8,593 bases of DNA from Clostridia bacterium (GCA_017631745.1 JAGBSR010000080.1:1-8593); one strand, 5' to 3'; positions 1 to 5,864 are shown, numbered from the stretch's first letter. Numbers and translations are program-made. The notes: generated by a model from the letters alone, not told the origin.

Positions 1-106
1 CACTACGGTTTAGGACTTTCAATATGCAAAACCTTGTGTAAAAAAATTAGAGGGTGAAATCAGTTGCCGAAATAATAATGGTGCTGAAGTTACAGTTGAA
101 ATATAA
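1..106 (+). pseudogene. 3' end of a sensor histidine kinase, frameshifted near its C terminus
   Basis: The window opens inside a gene. Its first codons read HYGLGLSICKTLCKKIRG and hit TGA at 55-57. GLGLSI is the G2 box of the histidine kinase ATPase domain (HATPase_c), which normally sits about 30-40 residues before the protein end. If one A is removed from the run of seven A at 40-46, the frame becomes ...CKKLEGEISCRNNNGAEVTVEI and stops with TAA at 104-106, exactly the length and pattern expected for a kinase tail. So the gene carries a +1 shift in a homopolymer. This could be a true mutation or an assembly/sequencing error. The last part (55-108) is repeated at 1208-1261. The upstream kinase domains are outside the window, so the signal sensed is unknown. 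Confidence 0.7.
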
Positions 107-108
107 AA
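55..108 (+). repeat. Direct repeat copy A (kinase 3' tail)
   Basis: These 54 bases match 1208-1261 with five substitutions and no gaps: two near 66-68 and three in 94-97. This copy encodes the restored kinase C terminus from EIS to the TAA at 104-106. The two copies lie 1153 bp apart in the same orientation and bracket the acyltransferase-like gene. Confidence 0.85.
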
Positions 109-214
109 TATAAAGTCAGGATTACATTTGTTGTGCTTTATTGATTTTTTATAAGCAAATCAACAATTTTATTATTCTAATTTATATATTATTTACATTT
201 AATTGTGAGAAAAA

Positions 215-241
215 TTGGAATATCCCTTTATTATTTATAAT
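215..241 (+). promoter_or_regulatory. Candidate sigma-A promoter for the acyltransferase-like gene
   Basis: A perfect TATAAT lies at 236-241 with a TTGGAA at 215-220 (four of six -35 consensus bases). The spacer is 15 bp, shorter than the usual 17, or 16 if the -35 box is read one base earlier. Transcription would start near 248, leaving a leader of about 20 nt that contains the ribosome-binding site (AAAGGGA, 257-263). The whole stretch 107-269 is very AT-rich, so chance matches are likely. Confidence 0.4.
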
Positions 242-269
242 GAACAGTTTATAAAGAAAGGGACAAAAA

Positions 270-1181
270 ATGACAATAATCAAATCTCATCCATTTGGAA
301 TACAAAGAAAAATCGTTGCCAATATGACAGCGGACTCCAACAGAAACATCCCTCACGTTACATATATGTATGAAGCTGATGTAACAGAATTTTTTGCTCA
401 TTTCAAAGAGTTGAATGCAAAAAATCCTGCTGATAAAAAAGTTACATTTAATACAGTAATTTTAAAGGTTATTGCAGAAGCACTTAAGAAAGTTCCTAAC
501 TTAAATGCCCATCTTGATTTTAACAGAAAACTCGTAAGAGGCAAGCTGCACATTATCAAGGAAATCAATATCACAATGCCCATGATTTTTCCGAACGGAG
601 AAATGATGACGGTAAATCTTATTGATTTTGGTAATAAAAACATTTATCAAATGACTGAATATATCGATAATCTAAAAAAGAAAATGGATAACACCAACCT
701 AGAGCATGCAATGTTTGAAGTATCCTTAAGAGATACACTCATTGAGCTGAGTAAAGGCCATCCTATTTTAGCTTTTTACAGAGCGATAGGTTCGTTGACA
801 GGCAAGGACAGATTAAAGCTTCTCTCAGGCAAGGAATTGAAAAAACACTATTCTATTCCCAAGCACAAGAGAGTAACCGTTGATGACCTTAAGCAGGGTA
901 CTGTTATGGTAACCAATTTCGGCTCGCTTTACCCGAATCAAAAAGGTGCCGGTGCTATGCTTGAAATTATTCCGCCTCAGGTTACAGCTTATGCAATAGG
1001 TGCAGTTACTAAAAAGCCTGTTGTCGTAACCGAAGACGGAGAAGATAAAATTGTTATTCGCTCCATACTTCCCATTTGCATTGCCTTTGACCACCGAGCT
1101 TTAGATTTTGATGACATTGTTCCTATGATAAAGGCTTTTGATGATATTTTTTCAAATTTCGACAGTATTTTTTCGGAATAA
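270..1181 (+). CDS. Stand-alone 2-oxo acid dehydrogenase E2/CAT-fold acyltransferase-like protein
   Basis: This 303-residue protein resembles the catalytic domain of dihydrolipoamide acyltransferases (E2) and chloramphenicol acetyltransferase. The clearest signs are TNFGSLYP (about 214-221), IIPPQVTAYAIGAV (about 233-246) and FDHRALDFDD (273-282), which corresponds to the E2 active-site motif DHRxxDG. The catalytic His would be H275 and the structural Asp D279; the usual Gly after it is Phe. There is no lipoyl domain and no E3-binding segment, and no E1 or E3 gene is nearby, so it is unlikely to be part of a classical dehydrogenase complex. The substrate is unknown. The start is an ATG 7 nt after AAAGGGA. 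The gene is visibly more AT-rich than the tungsten genes to its right and lies between two kinase-tail repeats, which hints at insertion or rearrangement. An acyl-CoA-dependent transferase is the safest description. Confidence 0.75.
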   Translation: MTIIKSHPFGIQRKIVANMTADSNRNIPHVTYMYEADVTEFFAHFKELNAKNPADKKVTFNTVILKVIAEALKKVPNLNAHLDFNRKLVRGKLHIIKEINITMPMIFPNGEMMTVNLIDFGNKNIYQMTEYIDNLKKKMDNTNLEHAMFEVSLRDTLIELSKGHPILAFYRAIGSLTGKDRLKLLSGKELKKHYSIPKHKRVTVDDLKQGTVMVTNFGSLYPNQKGAGAMLEIIPPQVTAYAIGAVTKKPVVVTEDGEDKIVIRSILPICIAFDHRALDFDDIVPMIKAFDDIFSNFDSIFSE

Positions 1182-1207
1182 AAGTAATAAATTGAATGAG
1201 AAAATTA

Positions 1208-1261
1208 TGAAATCAGTTTCTGAAATAATAATGGTGCTGAAGTTACGGCCGAAATATAAAA
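1208..1261 (+). repeat. Direct repeat copy B (degenerate kinase tail)
   Basis: This matches 55-108 at 49 of 54 positions. Read in the same kinase frame it gives EISF, then TGA at 1221-1223, then NNNGAEVTAEI and a stop, so this copy is not translatable as a kinase end. It lies between the acyltransferase-like stop and the shared terminator and looks like a relic of a second kinase gene or of a duplication. Only about 54 bp of clear similarity remain. Similarity upstream of 1208 is too weak to call. Confidence 0.85.
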
Positions 1262-1283
1262 ATTACTTGCTAAAAAGTTGCAA

Positions 1284-1313
1284 AAACGGCAGAGAAAATA
1301 ATCTCTGCCGTTT
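1284..1313. terminator. Bidirectional intrinsic terminator
   Basis: A 12-bp perfect stem (1284-1295 with 1302-1313) with a GC-rich core (CGGCAGAG) encloses a 6-nt loop. On the plus strand it is followed by TTTAAGTTTATTG. On the minus strand the tail reads TTTTTGCAACTTTTTA. It lies between the convergent ends of the acyltransferase-like gene and the moaD-like gene and can end both transcripts. Confidence 0.85.
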
Positions 1314-1331
1314 AAGTTTATTGATATTCAA

Positions 1332-1661
1332 TCAGCCACCTGCAGCCGGACTCAATAACCATATCTCGTCGCCATCATTAAGTTTTTTGCCTTTTCGCAT
1401 GCAGCGTTCACCGTTTACGTAAACTACTGCATCACCGAATTTAAGCTCCTTGTGAGGCTCAAGTGCTGCATTTCTTTCAGGCCAGTGCTTTAGCTTAGGA
1501 TCGTTTTTGCGTTCCTCTTGCTTTTTAAGGTCCTCGTAATAACCCTCTTCCATTTTGTGGGAAATTTCGGAGAAAACCTCTTTTACTGTTTTTGCTTCAA
1601 GCTCGAGAAGCCCGAAACCTGTCGTTGTCCTTATAACACCGAATATTTTAACCTTTACCAT
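1332..1661 (-). CDS. MoaD/ThiS-family sulfur-carrier-like protein of the AOR operon
   Basis: A 109-residue beta-grasp protein of the MoaD/ThiS type. Family members carry a C-terminal thiocarboxylate whose sulfur goes to molybdopterin, or sometimes to other products. The sequence ends SPAAGG, and the terminal Gly108-Gly109 is the hallmark that is adenylated and thiolated. GKKLNDGDEIWLLSP just before it is the conserved final strand region. The ATG at 1661 is chosen over an earlier in-frame ATG at 1682 because AAGGAGGTG lies 9 nt upstream of it and MVKVKIFG fits the first beta strand. MoaD is normally about 75-90 residues; here a charged, helix-like segment (about 41-75) enlarges the middle. 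The gene overlaps the AOR 3' end by 14 nt, and its ribosome-binding site lies inside the AOR coding sequence, so translation is likely coupled. Pairing with the ThiF-like protein in this operon is inferred. Confidence 0.85.
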   Translation of the reverse strand: MVKVKIFGVIRTTTGFGLLELEAKTVKEVFSEISHKMEEGYYEDLKKQEERKNDPKLKHWPERNAALEPHKELKFGDAVVYVNGERCMRKGKKLNDGDEIWLLSPAAGG

Positions 1662-3585
1662 AAGGATACACCTCCTTTGCACATTCAGGCACCTTTATGC
1701 CGAGCTTTTTAAGAGTACGCATTGTGGGAGCGCCGTCCTTCCAGCCACGCATAATGTAATAGCTTTTCTTCATTTTTTCAAGGGGTACCTTTGTTCTCTT
1801 GTCGCCGGGTACCTGTTCTTCATCTGTAAGACGCTTGGGAAGAGTGTCTGTATCCTTGCCTACGGGAAGGCCGAGAATGATATTCGCAAGTCTTTCCACG
1901 TTATATCCGTAAGCACCTGCCTTGACAAATGTGCCCGCAGTGTAATGTAAGCCTGTTGATGCGTTAAGTACACGGGGGTACTGAACAAGAGGAATATTTA
2001 CAGCAAGAATCTGCGGGAATTGTAATACGGGATACAGTACAGGAGTTGAGTATTTGAATACAGTCTGCACTGCTCTTGTCATAAGACTTGCAGGCTTATT
2101 AACAATGAACCAGGGAAGAATAGCATATGATGTAAACACACAGAATCCTGCGGCTGAAGCACCCTCCATAACATTCTGGAAGGTGATGGCAAGTCCGGCC
2201 TTACCCTTGGGAGTATATGAGTCCATATTAAGACCGAGACCCTCAAGAACAACCATATAACCTGCATTAAGATGACAGCCGCCTCTGTTGGCAGTAGCAT
2301 AGCCGAGGCCATGGCCTACAGCACCTCTGGGTTCGTAAGCAGCAAGCTCAAGTCCCTTTGCGTGAATAGCAAAATCCTCACCGCCGAAACGCTCACTCAT
2401 TCTTTTTGTGCCTTCAGCGAGAATATCACCGATGCCTCTTCTGTAAGCGATATCGTGGAAAACCTCACTTAAATTATCTGTCTTACCGAATTCAAGTCCG
2501 CAATCCCACAAGCCTTTTTCATTAAGCTCCATAGCAAAAGCAACACAGCCTGCAGCTGAAATTGTATCGATACCGAGCTCATCAAGCTCATAGTTCCACT
2601 TGATAATTTTTTCAATATCATCATTCATAAGGTTGGGGCCCAAAAGACCGAGTGTTTCAAGCTCGGGACCCTTTATATTCTTACCCTCATATTTAACTCG
2701 TCTTTCACACTTCATCGGACAGGAATAGCAACCGCCGTTTTTGATAAGATGCTTTTCGGCAAGCTCTTCACCCGAAACCTTTTCAAAGTTTTCGAAGCGA
2801 CCGTCACCGAAGTTCTTTGTTGCAAGAATTCTGTGAGCCTGCATAGGAGCCACAAGACCTGCTGTACCGAGCTTTGAAAGCTGTGCACCTGTGATAGGAT
2901 GACGCTTTAACTGCATAGCCCACTCTTTATTAAGTGCATCAAGCTTTTTCTGATCATGAATTTCAGGATAAATATGAGTACCCTTTGCAGTGACAATCTT
3001 AAGATTCTTATCACCGAAAACTGCACCTACACCGCCACGACCCGCTGTTCTTTCTCCGCTGAAAACGCCTGAGTAAAGAACCTTGTTTTCACCTGCCGGA
3101 CCGATAGCAATACAGCTGGTACCGCTGGGATACTGTTTCTGTACTTCACCTGTCATCATACCTTTCATTTCAGGTACATCGTGGAAGGTGATTTTATCGT
3201 CGTCAATTTCAATCCAGGTAAGCTCTTTAGCTCTGCCTGTGATAACCATAGCGTCCCAGCCCGCTTTTTTAAGTCGTCTGCCGAAGGGACCGCCACAGTT
3301 TGAGGAGGTAAGAAGACCTGTTAAGGGTGAAACGGTTGAAATATTGAATCTTGTTGATGAGGGTGATTTACAACGGGTAAGAGGACCTGTTGTAACCACA
3401 ATCCAGTTATCCTCATCGAAAGCCTTCATACCCGGACGGATGTGCTGTAGAAGAATGTCAGCAGCCATAATCTTACCGCCGATAGTTCTCTTTCTGTCCT
3501 CATCAGTCCAAGGAAATTCGCTGTGAGTTTTGTTTGTAAGGTCAACAAAAAGCACCTTACCCATGTAGCCTTTTAAATTTGTCAT
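1648..3585 (-). CDS. aor: Tungsten-dependent aldehyde:ferredoxin oxidoreductase (AOR family)
   Basis: AOR enzymes oxidise aldehydes to carboxylic acids, or reduce acids, in the cytoplasm. They use a tungsten bis-pyranopterin cofactor and one Fe4S4 cluster, with ferredoxin as electron partner. The 645-residue length fits the family. Visible marks are IGGKIMAADIL near 35-45, TSSNCGGPFG at 93-102, AGRGGVGAVFGDKNLK at 181-196, cluster ligands C286-x2-C289-x3-C293, the first pterin motif DTISAAG from D340, YEPRGAVGHGLGYATANRGG at 417-436 followed by CH, and GFCVF with C482 as the likely fourth cluster Cys. H438 may match the active-site His. At the second pterin motif (normally DxxGLC) the Asp position holds Ser477. 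Residues about 485-540 are unusually hydrophobic. The ATG follows AAGGAG by 7 nt. No electron-transfer subunit is adjacent, so soluble ferredoxin is the likely partner. The aldehyde substrate cannot be told from sequence. Confidence 0.95.
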   Translation of the reverse strand: MTNLKGYMGKVLFVDLTNKTHSEFPWTDEDRKRTIGGKIMAADILLQHIRPGMKAFDEDNWIVVTTGPLTRCKSPSSTRFNISTVSPLTGLLTSSNCGGPFGRRLKKAGWDAMVITGRAKELTWIEIDDDKITFHDVPEMKGMMTGEVQKQYPSGTSCIAIGPAGENKVLYSGVFSGERTAGRGGVGAVFGDKNLKIVTAKGTHIYPEIHDQKKLDALNKEWAMQLKRHPITGAQLSKLGTAGLVAPMQAHRILATKNFGDGRFENFEKVSGEELAEKHLIKNGGCYSCPMKCERRVKYEGKNIKGPELETLGLLGPNLMNDDIEKIIKWNYELDELGIDTISAAGCVAFAMELNEKGLWDCGLEFGKTDNLSEVFHDIAYRRGIGDILAEGTKRMSERFGGEDFAIHAKGLELAAYEPRGAVGHGLGYATANRGGCHLNAGYMVVLEGLGLNMDSYTPKGKAGLAITFQNVMEGASAAGFCVFTSYAILPWFIVNKPASLMTRAVQTVFKYSTPVLYPVLQFPQILAVNIPLVQYPRVLNASTGLHYTAGTFVKAGAYGYNVERLANIILGLPVGKDTDTLPKRLTDEEQVPGDKRTKVPLEKMKKSYYIMRGWKDGAPTMRTLKKLGIKVPECAKEVYPYGKG

Positions 3586-3596
3586 AAGTACGCTCC

Positions 3597-4250
3597 TTAA
3601 AAATTAAGATTAAGAGTGTCTGTTTTATTTTCATCAAATATAAGCAGCTTGCCGCTTAAGTCACTGTCACTTGTCAGAAGATATTTAATACCTATCGAAG
3701 CCTGAAACGAACCAATAACTCCTGCCACAGCACTTATATTATATTTTGCTTTATTACCTTCACAAAGACCTGCCTGAGACGGTGTGAGTGAGTGTGACGG
3801 TATATAGAGGTAAGCAACTCCATAAAATCCGTCAATACCGCCATGGACAAGGGGTATATTATTTTCACGGCAGAAGCCTTCAAGAATAAGCCTTGTATCA
3901 TTGTTATCGACACAGGAAAACAACATATCAAATTCTTCTACAAACTGCAAGTCGGAAATATCAGTTATTTTCTCTTTCGACTGTGATATTACGATTTCGG
4001 GAGCATATTCCGAAAGCTTTTTCTTTAAAACACGGCACTTCAACTCGCCCACATCGTCAGCAGTATACATAAACTGTCGGTTAAGATTTGTAGTGCTTAC
4101 TGTATCAAAATCGCAAAGGTGGATTTTGCCTACACCTGCACCTGCAAGATGAACGGCAACATTGGTGCCAAGACCGCCAAGACCGATTACTGCACAGCTT
4201 TTATCCTTAAGACAGAAGCCCTGCGTTGCCTCTTTTTTATCTACCATCAT
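3597..4250 (-). CDS. Compact ThiF/MoeB-family adenylyltransferase (E1-like)
   Basis: E1-like enzymes of this family use ATP to adenylate the C-terminal glycine of a MoaD or ThiS partner. The Rossmann nucleotide site is clear: VIGLGGLG (about 21-28), then LCDFDTVSTTNLNRQF (about 45-60), which contains the Arg of the adenylation site, then a Lys-rich helix and FSCVDNNDTR with the metal/ATP Asp near 115. AGVIGSFQASIGIKYLL near 176-192 is the typical C-terminal helix. At 217 residues it is shorter than MoeB (about 250), and the two CxxC pairs that bind zinc in MoeB are not present; only C163 remains near the expected region. The start at 4250 (ATG ATG) is preceded by a weak GGTGG and overlaps mogA by 14 nt. 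An ATG at 4289 is in frame but has no ribosome-binding site. AOR starts 11 nt downstream, with its ribosome-binding site on this stop codon. Confidence 0.88.
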   Translation of the reverse strand: MMVDKKEATQGFCLKDKSCAVIGLGGLGTNVAVHLAGAGVGKIHLCDFDTVSTTNLNRQFMYTADDVGELKCRVLKKKLSEYAPEIVISQSKEKITDISDLQFVEEFDMLFSCVDNNDTRLILEGFCRENNIPLVHGGIDGFYGVAYLYIPSHSLTPSQAGLCEGNKAKYNISAVAGVIGSFQASIGIKYLLTSDSDLSGKLLIFDENKTDTLNLNF

Positions 4251-4734
4251 AATTACCACCACAGTTCTGGGTATCTCCCGAAAGAACATCTACTGCGTGA
4301 GGCAAAACCGGAAGAATAAATTCCAAAGATTCCCTGACAGCTTTAGGACTGCCGGGGAGATTGATTATAAGGCTTCTGCCTCTTATGCCCGACACAGCCC
4401 TTGACAGCATAGCTTTAGGCGTTATCTGCAAACTTTTAAATCTTATTGCTTCAGCAATTCCCGGTGCTTCTCTTTCAATGACAGCTTTTGTCGCTTCGGG
4501 CGTGATATCTCTCGGCGCAAAGCCCGTACCGCCCGTAGTGAGAACAACATCAGCCTTAACATCATCACAAAGATAGATGAGTGCTTTTTCGATTTCATCT
4601 TTTTCATCGGGAACAAGAATAAATTCGGCTGTCTTGCCCAAATGTGAAACAAGCTCTTTAATCAGCGGTCCGCTTTTATCCTGACAAACACCTGCCGAGC
4701 AACGGTCGCTGACACAAAGCACTGCAAAAACCAA
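4237..4734 (-). CDS. mogA: Molybdopterin adenylyltransferase, MogA/MoaB family
   Basis: This enzyme activates molybdopterin with ATP to form adenylyl-molybdopterin, the substrate on which MoeA inserts the metal. The sequence shows VSDRCSAG (8-15) followed by a DxSGP, TTGGTGFAPRD (66-76) and NLPGSP (125-130), ending in the HAVDVL helix, all standard for the family. I place the start at TTG 4734, giving 165 residues, because AGGGAG lies 9 nt upstream and the family normally begins a few residues before VSDR. An ATG at 4785 would add 17 Asn/Ser-rich residues, has no ribosome-binding site and lies upstream of the predicted transcription start. This is the first gene of the minus operon and its 3' end overlaps the ThiF-like gene, so its product is probably made along with the AOR assembly proteins. 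In this context it most likely serves the tungsten cofactor. Confidence 0.92.
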   Translation of the reverse strand: MVFAVLCVSDRCSAGVCQDKSGPLIKELVSHLGKTAEFILVPDEKDEIEKALIYLCDDVKADVVLTTGGTGFAPRDITPEATKAVIEREAPGIAEAIRFKSLQITPKAMLSRAVSGIRGRSLIINLPGSPKAVRESLEFILPVLPHAVDVLSGDTQNCGGNYDGR

Positions 4735-4775
4735 AATATCACTCTCCCTACTTGAATTATTATTCTTACTGATAT

Positions 4776-4804
4776 ATAATAACATAAAAGAACAAAGTTT
4801 ACAA
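4776..4804 (-). promoter_or_regulatory. Candidate sigma-A promoter of the mogA-thiF-aor-moaD operon
   Basis: On the minus strand TTGTAA (4804-4799) and TATTAT (4781-4776) are separated by exactly 17 bp; each matches consensus at four or five of six bases. Transcription would start near 4769, giving a leader of about 35 nt that includes AGGGAG and the TTG start at 4734. No folded leader element is seen on this side. Confidence 0.5.
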
Positions 4805-4855
4805 GGAATATAATTATATTCATAAATTTTTTAATAAAAAGTGATAAAACAACTT

Positions 4856-4861
4856 TATATT
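4856..4861 (+). promoter_or_regulatory. Weak candidate -10 box for the tup operon
   Basis: TATATT is the best -10-like hexamer upstream of the structured leader and would start transcription near 4868, shortly before the riboswitch helix at 4882. No good -35 box lies 16-18 bp upstream; the nearest is TTAATA at 4831-4836 with a 19-bp spacer. The rest of the spacer from 4805 to 4881 is AT-rich with no other clear signal. Confidence 0.25.
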
Positions 4862-4881
4862 CAATATCAGGAAGTTAGCAG

Positions 4882-5021
4882 TCAATCTGCTTAATTCATA
4901 TTCCGACTTACAAATTCTAAGCCTCTTGGTATGAATTTGCGAGCCTGACCGAAAAAAACACTGCCTTTTACGGCAACGGTCAAAGGGTAAAACGGGAAAC
5001 GGTTTTGCCTTCCGTGATTGA
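4882..5021 (+). promoter_or_regulatory. Candidate molybdenum/tungsten cofactor riboswitch (moco RNA type) ahead of tupA
   Basis: The leader folds into a closed multibranch structure. An outer helix pairs 4882-4887 (TCAATC) with 5016-5021 (GATTGA). Arm 1 pairs 4911-4917 with 4933-4939 and contains CTAAG (4917-4921) opposite TATG (4930-4933), capped by CC/GG with a TCTT loop; this is the classic 11-nt GAAA tetraloop receptor layout. Arm 2 pairs TGACCG (4946-4951) with CGGTCA (4977-4982) and carries an inner TGCC/GGCA hairpin (4962-4975). Arm 3 pairs 4986-4993 with 5002-5009 and presents a GAAA loop (4996-4999) that could dock into arm 1. The 3' strand of the outer helix ends just before the ribosome-binding site AAGGAG (5023-5028), and CCTT (5008-5011) could instead pair with AAGG of that site, suggesting translational control. 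Moco RNAs are known upstream of molybdate/tungstate transport and cofactor genes. The family name is inferred from this context and from the fold. Confidence 0.68.
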
Positions 5022-5037
5022 AAAGGAGAAATGAATT

Positions 5038-5859
5038 ATGAAAAAACTTCTCGCAGTACTTATGGCTCTTGCCATAGTTTTCACTCTTGCTGCTTGTGGC
5101 GGAACAAGTGAAAACGAAAACAAAATCATCCGCGTATCAACCACAACATCCGTAAACGACTCAGGACTTCTGCCTTATCTTCTTCCTGTTTTTGAAGAAG
5201 CAACAGGTTACACAGTTGAAGTTCAGTCAGCAGGCACAGGCGCCGCTATTCAGAAAGCAAAAGATGGCAACGCAGACCTTATCCTCGTTCATTCAAAGGC
5301 TTCTGAAGAAGAATTCATCGCAGAAGGCTACGGCGTGGAAAGACTTCCCTTTATGTATAACTACTTTGTTATCGTAGGTCCTGCCGATGATCCTGCAGGC
5401 ATCAAAGATAGCGTAAATGCTGCTGAAGCTTTCGACAAAATTGAGGATACAGAAGCAACATTCATTTCCCGTGGCGACGAAAGCGGTACTCACAAGGCTG
5501 AACTCAAAATATGGGGCGAAGATGTACCCGAAGCTGATGACGAATGGTACATCAGCGCAGGTCAGGGTATGGGTGCCTGCCTTACAATGGCTAGTGAAAA
5601 AGATGCTTACTGTCTCACAGACAAGGCTACTTTTCTCTCTAACAAAGCTGATTTAGACCTTGAAATTATCCTCGCTGAAGGCGAAGATATGAAAAATACA
5701 TACTCGCTTATCGAATGTAACCCCGAAAAGCTCGATGGTATCAATACCGAGGGCGCTAAGGCATTCATTGAGTGGATGATGGGTGACGAAGCTTCTGCTC
5801 TTATCGCTGAATACGGCAAGGAAGCTTACGGCGAAGCACTCTTCTATCTTGCTGAGTAA
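5038..5859 (+). CDS. tupA: Tungstate ABC transporter substrate-binding lipoprotein
   Basis: TupA captures tungstate outside the membrane with very high affinity and delivers it to TupBC. The N terminus has a lysine pair, a hydrophobic core and a lipobox LAAC with Cys20 as the lipid-anchored residue. The mature part has VSTTTSVNDSGLL (33-45), whose TTTS is the TupA oxyanion signature, then GTG at 66-68, MYNYFVIVGPADDPAG (106-121) and FISRGDESGTHKAEL (142-156), all closely matching TupA and not ModA. The length of 273 residues is normal. The ATG at 5038 follows AAGGAG by 9 nt; an ATG at 5031 is out of frame. It is the first gene of the plus operon, directly below the candidate riboswitch, so metal uptake is the step most directly placed under that control. 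Specificity for tungstate over molybdate is from family knowledge. Confidence 0.95.
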   Translation: MKKLLAVLMALAIVFTLAACGGTSENENKIIRVSTTTSVNDSGLLPYLLPVFEEATGYTVEVQSAGTGAAIQKAKDGNADLILVHSKASEEEFIAEGYGVERLPFMYNYFVIVGPADDPAGIKDSVNAAEAFDKIEDTEATFISRGDESGTHKAELKIWGEDVPEADDEWYISAGQGMGACLTMASEKDAYCLTDKATFLSNKADLDLEIILAEGEDMKNTYSLIECNPEKLDGINTEGAKAFIEWMMGDEASALIAEYGKEAYGEALFYLAE

Positions 5860-5864
5860 TAACA

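Noticed and set aside
141..163. 7-bp inverted repeat TTGATTT/AAATCAA after the kinase end, possible terminator
   Set aside because: Only one G-C pair, a 9-nt loop and no proper T run; too weak in such AT-rich DNA to call.
1555..1950. 131-codon plus-strand open frame across the aor/moaD-like junction
   Set aside because: It is antisense to two supported genes and its composition looks like reverse-complement noise.
3083..3526. 147-codon plus-strand open frame inside aor
   Set aside because: It is antisense to a well-conserved part of AOR, has no ribosome-binding site and no recognisable family features.
4735..4785. ATG at 4785 as the mogA start
   Set aside because: No ribosome-binding site, it lies upstream of the predicted transcription start, and it would add an atypical Asn/Ser-rich extension; TTG 4734 has AGGGAG at good spacing.
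4921..5021. Cobalamin or other common riboswitch class for the tupA leader
   Set aside because: I do not see a B12 box or other class hallmarks, and all downstream genes concern tungsten and its cofactor.
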